From assembly GCF_018613715.1 (NCBI RefSeq), contig NZ_JAGGPT010000014.1, positions 1 through 64,000 on the forward strand: a stretch of 64,000 nt of DNA, given 5' to 3'. Below the pieces are notes generated by a model, which was not told where the DNA came from, made no database searches, and worked only from the letters and a program-made list of their open reading frames with translations. Numbering within the stretch: position 1 is the stretch's first letter; each line of letters starts with the position of its first letter. Shown one piece after another: positions 51,118 through 61,495 of the stretch. The translations under genes and the position numbers were made by a program. The stretch is from Chryseobacterium sp. ISL-6. Its GTDB lineage: Bacteria; Bacteroidota; Bacteroidia; Flavobacteriales; Weeksellaceae.

Positions 51118-54100
51118 ATGGAGTTTACGAACAGAATTATGAGTCAGTCAGTAATAAAAAGTGGTGTTAAAAATATGAGAAACTTGAAATGCAGTCTTAC
51201 AGTAGCGGTGATCTTCTTTGCCACAACAATAGACGCGCAGGAGCTAACAATGAAAGTGTCTTTTTCTGCTCCGGCAGGAAGACCTTTGATCAGCACATTA
51301 GAAGAATTAGCAGATAAAGCAAGGATGCGTTTGGTCTACTCAAAATCAGATATAAAAGATCTTAAAGTGGGAGAGGTAAAGTGTGATAACATTCCTGTAA
51401 CCGACTGTCTGAAGAATATTACAGATAATCTTCCGGTAGCGGTGCGCCAAAGAGGAGAACTGATCTCAATACGATATCAGGGATCTAATAGGTCTGTGTC
51501 TTCTGTACAAGGAAATGGAAAACTTACCGGAAAGATCGTAGATGAGGTGGGAAATCCAGTTGTAGATGCAGAGGTAAATGTAGCAGGTAAAACAACAGTA
51601 ACAGATAACAACGGAGATTTTAATTTCAGTATTCCTTCAGGGATTTATACACTGACCGTTAAAGCATCTGGTTACAGCTCTTTAAGAGTGGAGAAATTAA
51701 AGATAGGTAATGAGGAAACGAATATGGTTTCTTTCGCCATGAAACATATTTCTTCAGATAAAGAAACCAGTATTAAAGAAGTCGTGATTACCGGAACACG
51801 TAAAGCAGATACCCAGGCAGGGCTTTTGGCACAGCAAAAGAAGGCTGCCCAAATGAGTGATGGAATTTCGGCTGAACAAATTTCCAAAACACCGGATAGC
51901 GATGTTGGGGGAACCCTAAAAAGAGTAACTGGGATTACCACGATAGATAATAAATATGTGGTCGTTCGATCAATGGGAGAGCGATGGAATACCGCTGCAA
52001 TGGACGGGATTAATCTACCAAGTACAGAAGCTTATAATCAGAACTTTTCTTTTGATATTATCCCTACTGCAATGGTAGAAAGCGTTGTAGTAAGTAAAAC
52101 AGCAACGCCGGATATGAATGCCAGTTTTGCCGGTGGATATGTGGAAGTAAGGACGAAAGATATTCCGAATGAAAATTTTACGACGGTGAATGTAGGTTCT
52201 TCTTACAATGATGTCACGACATTTAAAGAATTCATTTCCAAAAAACGGGGGAAATACGATTACTGGGGTTATGATGACGGAACAAGAGATTTTCCTAAAG
52301 GCTTAGTAGCAACTGACTGGAATAACCCTTTATTTTTTGAACAATCCAAGCAGTTTACCAATGATAATTTTACGAATTACGCTACCAAAGCTAATCTGAA
52401 CTCTAATATGCAGATTGCTTTAGGGAGAAACTTTAAACTGAAAAATAATAATAAATGGGGTTTTGCTGCTGCCATTACAACAAGAAACGAACAGAATAAA
52501 CTGGATATTGATCACACTGGAAGAGGAGGGTGGATGGATAATGCTACTCCGGTTAACAACTGGCAAGAGCTGGGAGTTGCTCCGGTACGTTTTGCAAATT
52601 TTAAAAATAAAGGAGCTTCTTACACTTATAACTCTACGATTGGAGGAATGCTGAACTTCGGTCTACAGCTTGGAAAAAACAGAATCTCCTTCCGTAACTC
52701 TTATACCCATATTTATGATCAAACCTTGACAAGAATTACAGGATGGAATGAATATGTGGGTGGAAATGGAGATGCAACAGATTCTTACAACTATTTTTAT
52801 TATGGTTTAAATCCTAATAATACAGATCCGAAACTTCTGGATAAGCCAATTACGGAAACAACTGACTATCCAGTTTATCAGACTTTGTTGCAGAACAAGC
52901 TGGAAGGTAATCATAAAATAGGAAATAAAGAAATCAGCTGGTTTGCAGCAAGAACTGGTGTGACTTCCGATACAAAAGACTATACCCAGTATCGCACAAA
53001 CTATAATTTCATAGGAAATGAGATTTTGAGTTACAATCAGATTTACAATTCTCAGGATAATTTTGCAAGAGGTTATATTGCCAATAAAGAAACAGATTAC
53101 AATTATGGTGCTGCATTAAAATGGAGTATGGATTCTGAAAATTTTAAAAATGATGTTAAAATAGGGTATGCCGGAGCTATAAAGAATAATACAAATCAGC
53201 AGCAAAAATTTTTCCTGAGAGTAGATGAAAACCGTGATGTTCCGAACAGTGAAAAAAACAGTCTGATCATGTATGGATCTCTTGCTGGTTGGTTTGATGG
53301 TTCACATTATAATTCAGGTGGTATTGGATGGCAGACGAAAGCACTTTATAAAAATGATAAATATGAAGGGAAAGTTACGCAACATGCACCTTTCATTATG
53401 TTCGATAACCGTTGGAATAAACTGAGACTGGTTTGGGGAATGCGAGCTGAGTATTTCAAATATGATCTTATTTCCCAGCAACAGGATCCTAACGACCCTA
53501 AAAGTGTTATAAAAGAGCCTATTAAAGAAAAAGCATGGCAATGGATGCCATCAGGAAACTTCACCTACAGCCCTTTAAACAGCATGAATGTAAGACTGGC
53601 TTATAACAGATCTGTCATCCGTCCCCAGTTTAATGAAAGAACAGGATTACCTTATTTTGATCCGATTGCAAACGGTCTTATCTATAATACAGAAATGACA
53701 TCATCGGTAATCAATAATTATGACTTCAAGTTTGAATGGTTCCCTGGATTAGGAGAGATTATTTCTGCGGGACTTTATTATAAAGATATTGACAGGCCAA
53801 TAGAACGGGAAGGATATATTTCTGCAGAAGGAAACCTGTTTCTTTATAATGGAAATTCTAAAAATGCCAAATTAAAAGGATTTGAGGTGGAAGTAAGAAA
53901 GAGCCTTGGCTTTATCAGAGAAAATACTTTCCTGAAAGACCTTTTTATCAGTGGAAACTTTACATATAATGATACTAAGGTAGTTGCTTTTAAAGACAGA
54001 TATAAAACGCAGGACACAGATGCAACCTATGAGGTAAGCCGTCCGCTGTATGGGCAGACTCCTTATGCTTACAACCTGGGATTATTATACAACGGAGATC

Positions 54101-54471
54101 GTCTGGGACTGAGCTTTTTATACAATGCAAAAGGGGATCAGTATATTACTGTAGGGTACGCTTATATTGGAGAAGAGATACAACGGCCTTATGCAGTAGC
54201 GGATGCTCAGATTTCATATAAACTTTTAAAGGATAAGAATCTGGAGCTCAAATTTAATGTAAGAAACCTATTCAACAGAGTAAGGGAATACTACAATAAT
54301 TTCAATTCATATTCAGTGTCTAAGGGTGGTGGAAGCTCTTTTGATACACAAAGAGAATCATTGGGACTTTTACCCGGAGCTACAGATAAATATGATAAAG
54401 ATATTGATAGAATATTGTTCAGGGCTTACAATGGAAGAACATTTGGGTTATCTGTAAGCTATAGCTTTTAG
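51118..54471 (+). CDS. TonB-dependent transducer-type receptor with STN domain
   Basis: 1117 residues. Signal peptide (CSLTVAVIFFATTIDAQ), STN signalling domain (about 42-120: STLEELADKARMRLVYSKSD, VPVTDCLKNITDNLPV-type pattern), carboxypeptidase-regulatory-like domain (about 137-210: GKIVDEVGNPVVDAEVNVAGK), plug (about 230-340: KEVVITGTRKAD, GGTLKRVTGITTIDNKYVVVRSMGERW) and a large barrel ending in GLSVSYSF. The plug belongs to the large Caulobacter/Xanthomonas-type receptors rather than SusC. The STN domain would contact FecR across the periplasm. Confidence 0.93.
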   Translation: MEFTNRIMSQSVIKSGVKNMRNLKCSLTVAVIFFATTIDAQELTMKVSFSAPAGRPLISTLEELADKARMRLVYSKSDIKDLKVGEVKCDNIPVTDCLKNITDNLPVAVRQRGELISIRYQGSNRSVSSVQGNGKLTGKIVDEVGNPVVDAEVNVAGKTTVTDNNGDFNFSIPSGIYTLTVKASGYSSLRVEKLKIGNEETNMVSFAMKHISSDKETSIKEVVITGTRKADTQAGLLAQQKKAAQMSDGISAEQISKTPDSDVGGTLKRVTGITTIDNKYVVVRSMGERWNTAAMDGINLPSTEAYNQNFSFDIIPTAMVESVVVSKTATPDMNASFAGGYVEVRTKDIPNENFTTVNVGSSYNDVTTFKEFISKKRGKYDYWGYDDGTRDFPKGLVATDWNNPLFFEQSKQFTNDNFTNYATKANLNSNMQIALGRNFKLKNNNKWGFAAAITTRNEQNKLDIDHTGRGGWMDNATPVNNWQELGVAPVRFANFKNKGASYTYNSTIGGMLNFGLQLGKNRISFRNSYTHIYDQTLTRITGWNEYVGGNGDATDSYNYFYYGLNPNNTDPKLLDKPITETTDYPVYQTLLQNKLEGNHKIGNKEISWFAARTGVTSDTKDYTQYRTNYNFIGNEILSYNQIYNSQDNFARGYIANKETDYNYGAALKWSMDSENFKNDVKIGYAGAIKNNTNQQQKFFLRVDENRDVPNSEKNSLIMYGSLAGWFDGSHYNSGGIGWQTKALYKNDKYEGKVTQHAPFIMFDNRWNKLRLVWGMRAEYFKYDLISQQQDPNDPKSVIKEPIKEKAWQWMPSGNFTYSPLNSMNVRLAYNRSVIRPQFNERTGLPYFDPIANGLIYNTEMTSSVINNYDFKFEWFPGLGEIISAGLYYKDIDRPIEREGYISAEGNLFLYNGNSKNAKLKGFEVEVRKSLGFIRENTFLKDLFISGNFTYNDTKVVAFKDRYKTQDTDATYEVSRPLYGQTPYAYNLGLLYNGDRLGLSFLYNAKGDQYITVGYAYIGEEIQRPYAVADAQISYKLLKDKNLELKFNVRNLFNRVREYYNNFNSYSVSKGGGSSFDTQRESLGLLPGATDKYDKDIDRILFRAYNGRTFGLSVSYSF

Positions 54472-54810
54472 ATAAGAGAAAATAGAAAATTTAGCTTTTG
54501 GCAAAAGCATTATAATATAAGATCTTATAAATGGTAAATGTTACAGGTTTCCGTATCCTGAGATCTGAGCGAATAAAAACTGATGATGCGCACTTCAGTA
54601 AACATTCAGACGAAAATGGGAAATTACTGTATCCCCGGACAGTAGTTAAATCTAAGGGGAGCTTTATATAACTGCACCTCAGTTATGTAAGGTTCTAAAA
54701 ACAAAGTGTAACCAAATCGCGGAGATATTTAAAGGTGAGTATCCCGTAAAACAGGAATCATCCGGACCAAAAAAATAATAACCGGATCCATATTTCTAAA
54801 TTTTACAACA
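54472..54810. other. Intergenic 339 bp, little recognisable content
   Basis: Contains the palindrome GCTTTTGGCAAAAGC (54494-54508) just after the receptor gene, possibly a weak processing hairpin. No gene, no exact -7 box and no strong terminator seen. Confidence 0.5.
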
Positions 54811-56127
54811 ATGAGAAAATTAACTTTAATCGCTGTAACAGCTTTATCCCTAACAGCTTGTCGTGAGAATGATTCTATGTCAGATTCTTCTAAATTTGAA
54901 ATGCAATCTGCTTCTGCAGAGTACATCACAGCTTCTGCACTTCCTGTTACGGCAGTAAGTGGTGCGATTACTACTAATACTACTTGGAGTGGTGTTGTTG
55001 AAATCGATGGTATTGTAACTGTTAAAGATGGAGCAACTTTGACTATCCAGCCAGGTACTTTCATCAAAGCAAAACCTAATACTACAAATACACCAACAGG
55101 AGTTTTGGTTATTGCTAAAACGGGTAAGATAAACGCTACTGGAACTGCTTCTCAGCCTATTATTTTTACAAGTTATAAACTTTTGGATGGAAAAGAAGCA
55201 ACTAAAGCTTCTCCAGGTGATTTCGGTGGAGTTATTATGTTAGGTGATGCCCCTACCAATAAACCAACAACTACTGTTATTGAAGGATTATCAGGTGTTG
55301 ATTACCAATATGGTGGAACAACAGCAGGTCATAACGGAGGAACTCTTAAATATGTACGTATTGAATTTGGAGGATTTGACCTTTTTGCTCCTAACTCAGG
55401 AAATGAGATCAACGGATTAACTTTAGGTGGAGTTGGTAATGGTACTACATTAGACCACATCCAGGTTTCTTATGGTAAAGATGATTCATTCGAATTCTTC
55501 GGAGGTACAGTAAATGCATCTAACCTGGTATCTTTTGCTCCGGATGATGACAACTTCGATTTCGATTTCGGATATTCAGGAACTATTACTTGTGCATTAG
55601 CATTAGCTGATTACAACTCTACACATAGCCAAAGTGGTGGTGTTTCTGATACAAACGGTATCGAATTGGATAACGACGGGACAGGTTCTTCAGCTTCTCC
55701 TTTTACAAATCCAACGGTTAAAAATCTTACTATCGTAGGTGCTAAGAGTCCTTTAAATGGAGCATTGTATGAAAATGCTATCCACGTAAGAAGAAACGGT
55801 AAATTAACTTTAGATAACGTTGCGGTTACAGGTTATCCTGTAGGAGTATTGTTAGAAACTGTAGGTGGAGCAGCTGTGAATCTTGCAGATCTTAACTTTA
55901 CATCAGTACAGGCACACGGATATACTTTCGCTACAGCTTCTAAAATAGGATCTACTACTGCAGCGCTTACTATTCCTGGAGTTACTACTTCTACAACTAA
56001 CCCTGCTAACGCTTGGGGAATGACTCAGCCATTCTTTAACGACGCTCCGGCATGGAATGTTACTCCTAGAAATTGTGGAGATTTCAAAGGAACATGGACA
56101 AAATATAATTTTTCAATTGTACAATAA
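54811..56127 (+). CDS. Beta-helix-like surface lipoprotein
   Basis: 438 residues. Lipobox VTALSLTAC (Cys17). The chain is built of short Gly/Thr/Asn-rich strands typical of a right-handed parallel beta-helix: GVVEIDGIVTVKDGATLTIQPGTFIKA, GVLVIAKTGKINATGTASQPIIFTS, GGTLKYVRIEFGG, GTTLDHIQVSYGKDDSFEFFGGTV. Such proteins occur in Bacteroidetes next to TonB receptors controlled by FecIR-type systems. Surface ligand-binding or adhesive role inferred. Its own strong terminator implies it is highly or separately expressed. Confidence 0.85.
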   Translation: MRKLTLIAVTALSLTACRENDSMSDSSKFEMQSASAEYITASALPVTAVSGAITTNTTWSGVVEIDGIVTVKDGATLTIQPGTFIKAKPNTTNTPTGVLVIAKTGKINATGTASQPIIFTSYKLLDGKEATKASPGDFGGVIMLGDAPTNKPTTTVIEGLSGVDYQYGGTTAGHNGGTLKYVRIEFGGFDLFAPNSGNEINGLTLGGVGNGTTLDHIQVSYGKDDSFEFFGGTVNASNLVSFAPDDDNFDFDFGYSGTITCALALADYNSTHSQSGGVSDTNGIELDNDGTGSSASPFTNPTVKNLTIVGAKSPLNGALYENAIHVRRNGKLTLDNVAVTGYPVGVLLETVGGAAVNLADLNFTSVQAHGYTFATASKIGSTTAALTIPGVTTSTTNPANAWGMTQPFFNDAPAWNVTPRNCGDFKGTWTKYNFSIVQ

Positions 56128-56137
56128 TTGATCAATA

Positions 56138-56168
56138 TGGGGTGGCAGAACCTGCCATCCCATTTTTT
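56138..56168 (+). terminator. Strong intrinsic terminator after beta-helix gene
   Basis: TGGGGTGGCAG and CTGCCATCCCA pair over 11 bases (one G-U) around AAC and are followed by TTTTTTATTT. Confidence 0.9.
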
Positions 56169-56191
56169 ATTTCATCTTTAAAATTTGTAAT

Positions 56192-57112
56192 ATGAAAAAA
56201 ATAATTTTATTATCTGTTTTGGTTTTATCAAAATTAGTGTCAGCACAATATCCGGTGTGGACCAATTCTTTTAATTCCACAAGTGATATGCAAGGCTGGT
56301 CTTTTCACGATTTGAATGGAAATGGAAATGGATGGATCCAAGGACCAAACATTTATTATAACGGTACATCGTTAGCTTATGGTTCAGCAGGTTCTCTTCG
56401 TTATTCAATAAGTAACGTTCCTTCAGGATTTGTAACGGGATTTGCTACAGAAAATGACTGGGCTATTTCTCCTGCAATCGATCTTACTGCAGCTTCAGGA
56501 ACTATTACCTTAGCAGCTTATATTGGTAGACAGCAGACCGCACATGATTTGGTTAGCAGATATCTGTATATTTATGAAAGTACAGCTCAAAAACCGGTAC
56601 CAGAATTGTCAGATTTTCAGGCATTGGCAGTAGATGCTGGCGGAAATCAATTAGGAAGTCCTTATTATATAAGTGCAGGAGGAAGTAATCCTTTTCCTGC
56701 TGATTTAACTCAGTTTGTAGAAAGTCTTGTAGACCTTTCAGCATTTGCCGGGAAAAAGATCTATATTGGATTATGGTCAAACAGATTGACAGATGATGAT
56801 ACTAACGTTCAAAATATCAACATCAACGAAATGGCAATCTATTCATCATTTCTAAATACACAGGATGTAAAAAAAGTAAAAAATACAACTTCAATTATGC
56901 AGAATCCTGTAACAACATCGTTGATGTTAAAACTTAATCCTGCATTAAAAGAAAATGCTATTACGGTAAATATCATCAATATGGCCGGACAATCAGTTCT
57001 TACAACTCAATACAATAGAGAGATTAATGTTGCAGGTTTATCTTCAGGAAATTATATTGCTGTAGTATCAGATGGAATCCTTTCTGAGAAAGTGAAGTTT
57101 ATCAAAAAATAG
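56192..57112 (+). CDS. T9SS-sorted protein with choice-of-anchor J domain
   Basis: 306 residues. Signal peptide (KKIILLSVLVLSKLVSAQ). A jelly-roll choice-of-anchor J domain (about 20-220: DMQGWSFHDLNGNGNGW, TENDWAISPAIDLTAASG, KIYIGLWSNRLTDDDTNVQ) and a type A T9SS sorting tail (about 232-306: VTSLMLKL-type, VNIINMAGQSVL, SGNYIAVVSDG, SEKVKFIKK). Exported and anchored on the surface or released. Encoded just behind the beta-helix gene's terminator and before a lipoprotein and an S41 protease. Confidence 0.9.
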   Translation: MKKIILLSVLVLSKLVSAQYPVWTNSFNSTSDMQGWSFHDLNGNGNGWIQGPNIYYNGTSLAYGSAGSLRYSISNVPSGFVTGFATENDWAISPAIDLTAASGTITLAAYIGRQQTAHDLVSRYLYIYESTAQKPVPELSDFQALAVDAGGNQLGSPYYISAGGSNPFPADLTQFVESLVDLSAFAGKKIYIGLWSNRLTDDDTNVQNININEMAIYSSFLNTQDVKKVKNTTSIMQNPVTTSLMLKLNPALKENAITVNIINMAGQSVLTTQYNREINVAGLSSGNYIAVVSDGILSEKVKFIKK

Positions 57113-57230
57113 TTTTTTAGATGCAGGTGTACTCCTTGTTTCAATTTTTTATAGATGTAAAATAATAACCATGTCAGCAACTATCATTATAGGATTTATA
57201 GTACAACCTGCTTAATATACAATTTATAAG

Positions 57231-57263
57231 TATTGCCCTCAGTCTGGCTTTGGGCAATATTTC
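57231..57263 (+). terminator. Likely terminator after the choice-of-anchor J gene
   Basis: TATTGCCC and GGGCAATA form an 8-bp stem with a 13-base loop followed by a short T tract. Confidence 0.5.
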
Positions 57264-57296
57264 TAAATTTAGTTTTATATAATAATATCATTAAAA

Positions 57297-58034
57297 ATGA
57301 AAAAAATAATCGCCCTTGCTATTCTTACAGGTTTGTTATCATGCACCGATGAGGTGATGCAGCCTTATGATAAATCGCAGAGACCTGCAGAAATTAATAT
57401 CAAGGGATTTTCAAAACCGGATGTAATACAGCTAAGGCTTAATGGTAAGCCAATAAGCATTAATGGAAATACATCTTATACCAATAATATAGAAACCAAG
57501 CTAAGCTTTGTCGTAGATGAAGGAGAAACGGATCATATCGAAATCTATAACAATGAAAACGGAAAGCGCATAGCCAACTATAATATCAACTTTAATAATA
57601 CAGATCAATATAAGAACTTAAATTTCTTTAACCTTCCGGGAATTTATCTTCAGACCTATGCTGTGAAACCTCAGGTAAATCTTGGAAAAGTAGGCTTTGA
57701 ACTGCTCTTTCATAATCTGGGAGAATATTCACACTCTTCATTAGAAGGAGTAAAAGGAGTATTAAAGAAAGAGAATGGTGATGTATTGGCAGAGTTTGAA
57801 AATATTGAAAAAAATAATTTCTCACCATTGAAGATGTATAGCTTTTTCAGTGTTACAGCTCCCGTTTATTTAGAGTTGTATAAACCAGGAACAACTGATC
57901 CTTATTTTGGATCACAACTGATTAAGGTGAAAATAAAACAAGATATCGGAGCCAATATGATCGTACTGCAGGAGAAGCTGGAAAATGGAGTTGTTGTGGT
58001 GGTTGGTGATATCGATATCGTAGACTATTTATAA
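57297..58034 (+). CDS. Lipoprotein of unknown function
   Basis: 245 residues. Lipobox ILTGLLSC (Cys16), mature start TDEVMQPYDK. The body looks like two or three beta-sandwich strands groups (EINIKGFSKPDVIQLRLNGKPI, NIETKLSFVVDEGETDHIEIYN). No family recognised. It precedes the S41 peptidase gene by 22 bases and is probably co-transcribed, which places it in the same surface system. Confidence 0.75.
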   Translation: MKKIIALAILTGLLSCTDEVMQPYDKSQRPAEINIKGFSKPDVIQLRLNGKPISINGNTSYTNNIETKLSFVVDEGETDHIEIYNNENGKRIANYNINFNNTDQYKNLNFFNLPGIYLQTYAVKPQVNLGKVGFELLFHNLGEYSHSSLEGVKGVLKKENGDVLAEFENIEKNNFSPLKMYSFFSVTAPVYLELYKPGTTDPYFGSQLIKVKIKQDIGANMIVLQEKLENGVVVVVGDIDIVDYL

Positions 58035-58056
58035 AAAATTCCATTAGATAACTATT

Positions 58057-59409
58057 ATGGGTAGATTTTTAAAGTTTTATATGCTGACGTTATTGCTTTT
58101 AAGCACAATAGCTGTCAATTCCTGCAGATCTGAAGAAGAAGCTATCCCGGATTTTCCTGATGGAAGTGTGGAATCCGTTAATGTTTGGGTACAGGATAAT
58201 ATGAAACGTTATTATTACTGGGCAGATCAGATGCCTTCAAAACCGGACTATCATCTTCCGGTAAAGAAATTTTTTGCAAGTCTTCTATCACAAAACGATC
58301 GTTTTTCAAGCATTGTAAATACTGAGGATTCTTCAACCTATTTACGGACAGTCCGAAACATGTATGGTTTTGATTATGCCGTAATTCAGCTTGCCAATGG
58401 ACAAATAACTGCTGTAATAAAGCTTGTGTTGCAAGATTCTCCTGCTCAGAATGCTGGTTTACAACGTGGAATGATCATAAAAAAGATCAACGGAAGTCTG
58501 ATCACTGCATCCAATGCCGAAAGCCTTCTTAATTCTATTCCAGATAATACAACCCTCGATCTTACAGTAGGAGACTGGGAAGCCGGAAATGTGATCAATG
58601 AAAAAAATATTATAGTATACTATGGCTTTTCTCTTGATCAACCCATTGTATCAAGAATTTTTGATCAAAATGGCAAAAAAACCGGATACTTATATATATA
58701 TGATTTTCCAGATGGAATGTCTCAGAGTCTTAATCAGAAATTTGCAGAATTCAAAGCTGCTGGAGTAAAAGATCTTGTTGTAGATCTTAGATATAACTAT
58801 GGTGGATCAGTAGCTTCGGCTGCAGCATTATGCTCAATGATCCCTTCAGGAATAACTGCTAACTCACCATTCATAACCTATAAAGGGAATAAAAATGGTG
58901 GTGAAGTGAAAAAAACATTTGCAGAACAGGTAGCTTATGATCCTACTGCACTTAGTTTTTCGGCACTTCATACTAATTCATTGGGGTTAAGCAGAGTATT
59001 TATTCTTACCTCCAGAAATACAGCGTCAGCATCTGAGATAGTGATCAATAATCTTAAGCCTTATGTGCAGGTAATACAGGTAGGAGATACCACTTTAGGC
59101 AAAGATATGGCGGGGTTTGCAGTAACAGATGACAGTAAATCTCAGAAGATTACTTGGCAGATCCATCCTGTTATCTACAAAGTGTACAATGCAAATGGAG
59201 AAGGAGAATACAGTGGTGGAATTTCCCCTCAGATTCCCATTAATGAATATACCTCACTTCCTCTGATTCAGCTTGGAGAGTCAGAGGAGATTTTGCTTCA
59301 TGCTGTACTAAATAAAATATATTCCAAATCTGTTAACCACGAGAATTCAAATAATAACGTGAAAATAATTACAGAAAGTGAGAAGCCTTTTTCAATAGTT
59401 AAACCCTAA
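58057..59409 (+). CDS. S41-family (CtpA-like) peptidase lipoprotein
   Basis: 450 residues. Lipobox near TIAVNSC (Cys23). N-terminal helical S41 cap (VNVWVQDNMKRYYYWADQMP), PDZ domain (about 100-175: SPAQNAGLQRGMIIKKINGS) and protease core with DLVVDLRYNYGGS (239-251), the nucleophile serine in TASASE (322-327) and general-base Lys349 in TTLGKD. All catalytic parts are intact. Exported, membrane-anchored processing protease. Last gene of the sigma/FecR-linked surface cluster. Confidence 0.92.
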   Translation: MGRFLKFYMLTLLLLSTIAVNSCRSEEEAIPDFPDGSVESVNVWVQDNMKRYYYWADQMPSKPDYHLPVKKFFASLLSQNDRFSSIVNTEDSSTYLRTVRNMYGFDYAVIQLANGQITAVIKLVLQDSPAQNAGLQRGMIIKKINGSLITASNAESLLNSIPDNTTLDLTVGDWEAGNVINEKNIIVYYGFSLDQPIVSRIFDQNGKKTGYLYIYDFPDGMSQSLNQKFAEFKAAGVKDLVVDLRYNYGGSVASAAALCSMIPSGITANSPFITYKGNKNGGEVKKTFAEQVAYDPTALSFSALHTNSLGLSRVFILTSRNTASASEIVINNLKPYVQVIQVGDTTLGKDMAGFAVTDDSKSQKITWQIHPVIYKVYNANGEGEYSGGISPQIPINEYTSLPLIQLGESEEILLHAVLNKIYSKSVNHENSNNNVKIITESEKPFSIVKP

Positions 59410-59492
59410 GTAGGATCTATTGAATTAAAAAAAAGAAAAAGAAAAAACCAAATCAAACATATATTATATTTTTTTTTAAAATTGAATTCACT

Positions 59493-59771
59493 ATGCAGGG
59501 AATAGAGCCAAAAATACATCAGGAAGTGATCAAGAGAATTAATGATCTAGAACAATTGCTAAAGCAAACACCTGAACCGGAAAGAACATATACAGATGAG
59601 ATTTTTATGATGAATACAGAGCTATCAGCACTGTATGATGAATATCTTACGATAAAAAAGAGATTGGAAACTTGTATTAAACTGTACAGGTTAAGACATA
59701 TTGAAATCCGAAAACAGCTTACCCAGAATATCAGGAAGCTGAGACGTGAGACAGTTAATCAAAATAGGTAA
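59493..59771 (+). CDS. Small helical (coiled-coil) protein of unknown function
   Basis: 92 residues, cytoplasmic, almost entirely helical with heptad-like patterns (INDLEQLLKQ, ELSALYDEYLTIKKRLETC, RKQLTQNIRKLRRE). No known family. It precedes two phosphorelay kinases by 248 bases; a regulatory or adaptor role is possible but unproven. Confidence 0.6.
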   Translation: MQGIEPKIHQEVIKRINDLEQLLKQTPEPERTYTDEIFMMNTELSALYDEYLTIKKRLETCIKLYRLRHIEIRKQLTQNIRKLRRETVNQNR

Positions 59772-60019
59772 ACATTTTTACCGCCATTTAGTTTTACTGA
59801 TTAGTAATTTTAAAAATGAATAAATAAAATCAATATCGACATATAAAGCAAAACACAATTCCATATATATTTATACTAAAAATTATGTTTTTAGTATTTT
59901 TTTTGTTGTATCCTATATTTACGGAATATTGTTCAGAAAATAAACTATTTTTTGGGATTTTGTGAGTACTTTTGAAAACTTAAGGAAGTATGAACTCTTA
60001 TTAGATTATTTTACGTTTT

Positions 60020-61489
60020 ATGATCTTAATTGTCGATGATAACGAAAACAATATTTACTCGTTAAAGAAATTATTAGAGTCCAAAGATTTTCAGGTGGAC
60101 ACGGCTAATTCCGGGGAAGAAGCATTGGGAAAAGCTTTGAAAAATGATTATGCCCTGATTATTCTGGATGTGCAGATGCCTGGGATGGATGGATTTGAAG
60201 TTGCGGAAATATTTGCAGGATACAGCAAGACCAAAGAAATTCCTATTATATTTCTGTCGGCCGTAAATACCGAAAAAAGATTCATTACACGCGGTTACGC
60301 TTCTGGTGGAATGGATTACGTTACCAAGCCGGTAGATCCGGAAATTCTTTTACTTAAGGTTAAAACATTTTACAACTTGCAGGAACAGAATCTTGCAATG
60401 AAAAAAACACAGCAGAGTTTAGAGCTGGAAGTGAAAGGAAGAAGGGAATCTCAGGTCAGCATGAAGTCTAAAATTGATCATTTTCATCTGATGCTGGAAG
60501 GCTTACCGCAAATTGCCTTTACTTTAAATGAAGAAGGAATTGTAGATTTTGTGAATGGCAGATGGTATCAGTATTCTGCTTCTGATGAAGACTTTCCGGA
60601 AACATATCCTGAAGATACAGATATTAAAGAAGAGTTTGAAAAATCTAGAAAAAAAGGAAAATCTTTTGAATTGGAGACCCGGATAAAAAATATTGAATCC
60701 GGAAATTACAGGTATCACCTGTTAAGAATATCGCCGGTATATGAAGGAGATACCGTTAAAAACTGGGTAGGAACATTCACCGATATTGATGATCAGAAAA
60801 AGGTAGAAAATGAGAAAGATGAATTTCTCAGTATTGCCAGCCATGAGCTGAAAACTCCCTTAACCAGTATTAAAGCTTATGTGCAGCTATTGGAGCGTAA
60901 GCTAAAGCTTGATAAAGATAGTGCAGAGGCAGGTTATGTAATGAAAGTACAGGATCAGATCGAAAAGCTGAACAGCCTCATCAGTGACCTTCTTGACGTT
61001 TCCAAAATAGAGAATGGTAAACTGAAGATCAATAGAAAACCTTCTAATTTGGAAAAGGTACTTGATAGTGCTATCGAAACCATACTTCAGACGCATGACG
61101 AAAATAAAGTGAAAATTCAGCGTCATGGAGAAATATCAGATATTCTCATTCCTTTTGATGAGATCCGTATAGAACAGGTGCTGATCAATTTCCTGACGAA
61201 TGCCATTAAATATTCACCTCAAAATAATCAGGTTATTGTAACTACTTTTGTAGATGAACAAGAAGTAAAAGTAAGTGTTACAGACTTTGGTATCGGTATT
61301 CCTGATTTTAAGCAGAAAGCTGTATTTCAGAAATTTTATCGTGTTGAAGAATCATCATTACAATTTCAGGGAATGGGAATAGGTTTATATATCTGTTCAG
61401 AAATTATCAAGCAACATAATGGAACTATCGGATTATCGAGTATCATTAATGAAGGTTCTACATTTTATTTCACTTTACCTTTAAACTAA
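60020..61489 (+). CDS. Response regulator-PAS-histidine kinase
   Basis: 489 residues, cytoplasmic. REC domain first (MILIVDDNENNIYSLKKLL, phospho-acceptor Asp50 in IILDVQMPGMDG, Lys in YVTKPV), then a PAS/PAC unit (about 150-258), HisKA with His275 (SIASHELKTPLTSIKAYVQL) and HATPase (N box VLINFLTNAIKYSP, G1 VTDFGIGIP, G2 GMGIGLYICSEII). Such REC-first kinases take phosphate from a hybrid kinase; the next gene, 6 bases downstream, is such a hybrid, so the pair likely forms a relay. Confidence 0.93.
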   Translation: MILIVDDNENNIYSLKKLLESKDFQVDTANSGEEALGKALKNDYALIILDVQMPGMDGFEVAEIFAGYSKTKEIPIIFLSAVNTEKRFITRGYASGGMDYVTKPVDPEILLLKVKTFYNLQEQNLAMKKTQQSLELEVKGRRESQVSMKSKIDHFHLMLEGLPQIAFTLNEEGIVDFVNGRWYQYSASDEDFPETYPEDTDIKEEFEKSRKKGKSFELETRIKNIESGNYRYHLLRISPVYEGDTVKNWVGTFTDIDDQKKVENEKDEFLSIASHELKTPLTSIKAYVQLLERKLKLDKDSAEAGYVMKVQDQIEKLNSLISDLLDVSKIENGKLKINRKPSNLEKVLDSAIETILQTHDENKVKIQRHGEISDILIPFDEIRIEQVLINFLTNAIKYSPQNNQVIVTTFVDEQEVKVSVTDFGIGIPDFKQKAVFQKFYRVEESSLQFQGMGIGLYICSEIIKQHNGTIGLSSIINEGSTFYFTLPLN

Positions 61490-61495
61490 TTTTTT

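Noticed and set aside
54729..55067. 112-codon minus-strand frame over the start of the beta-helix lipoprotein
   Set aside because: Antisense to a signal peptide and lipobox; shadow.
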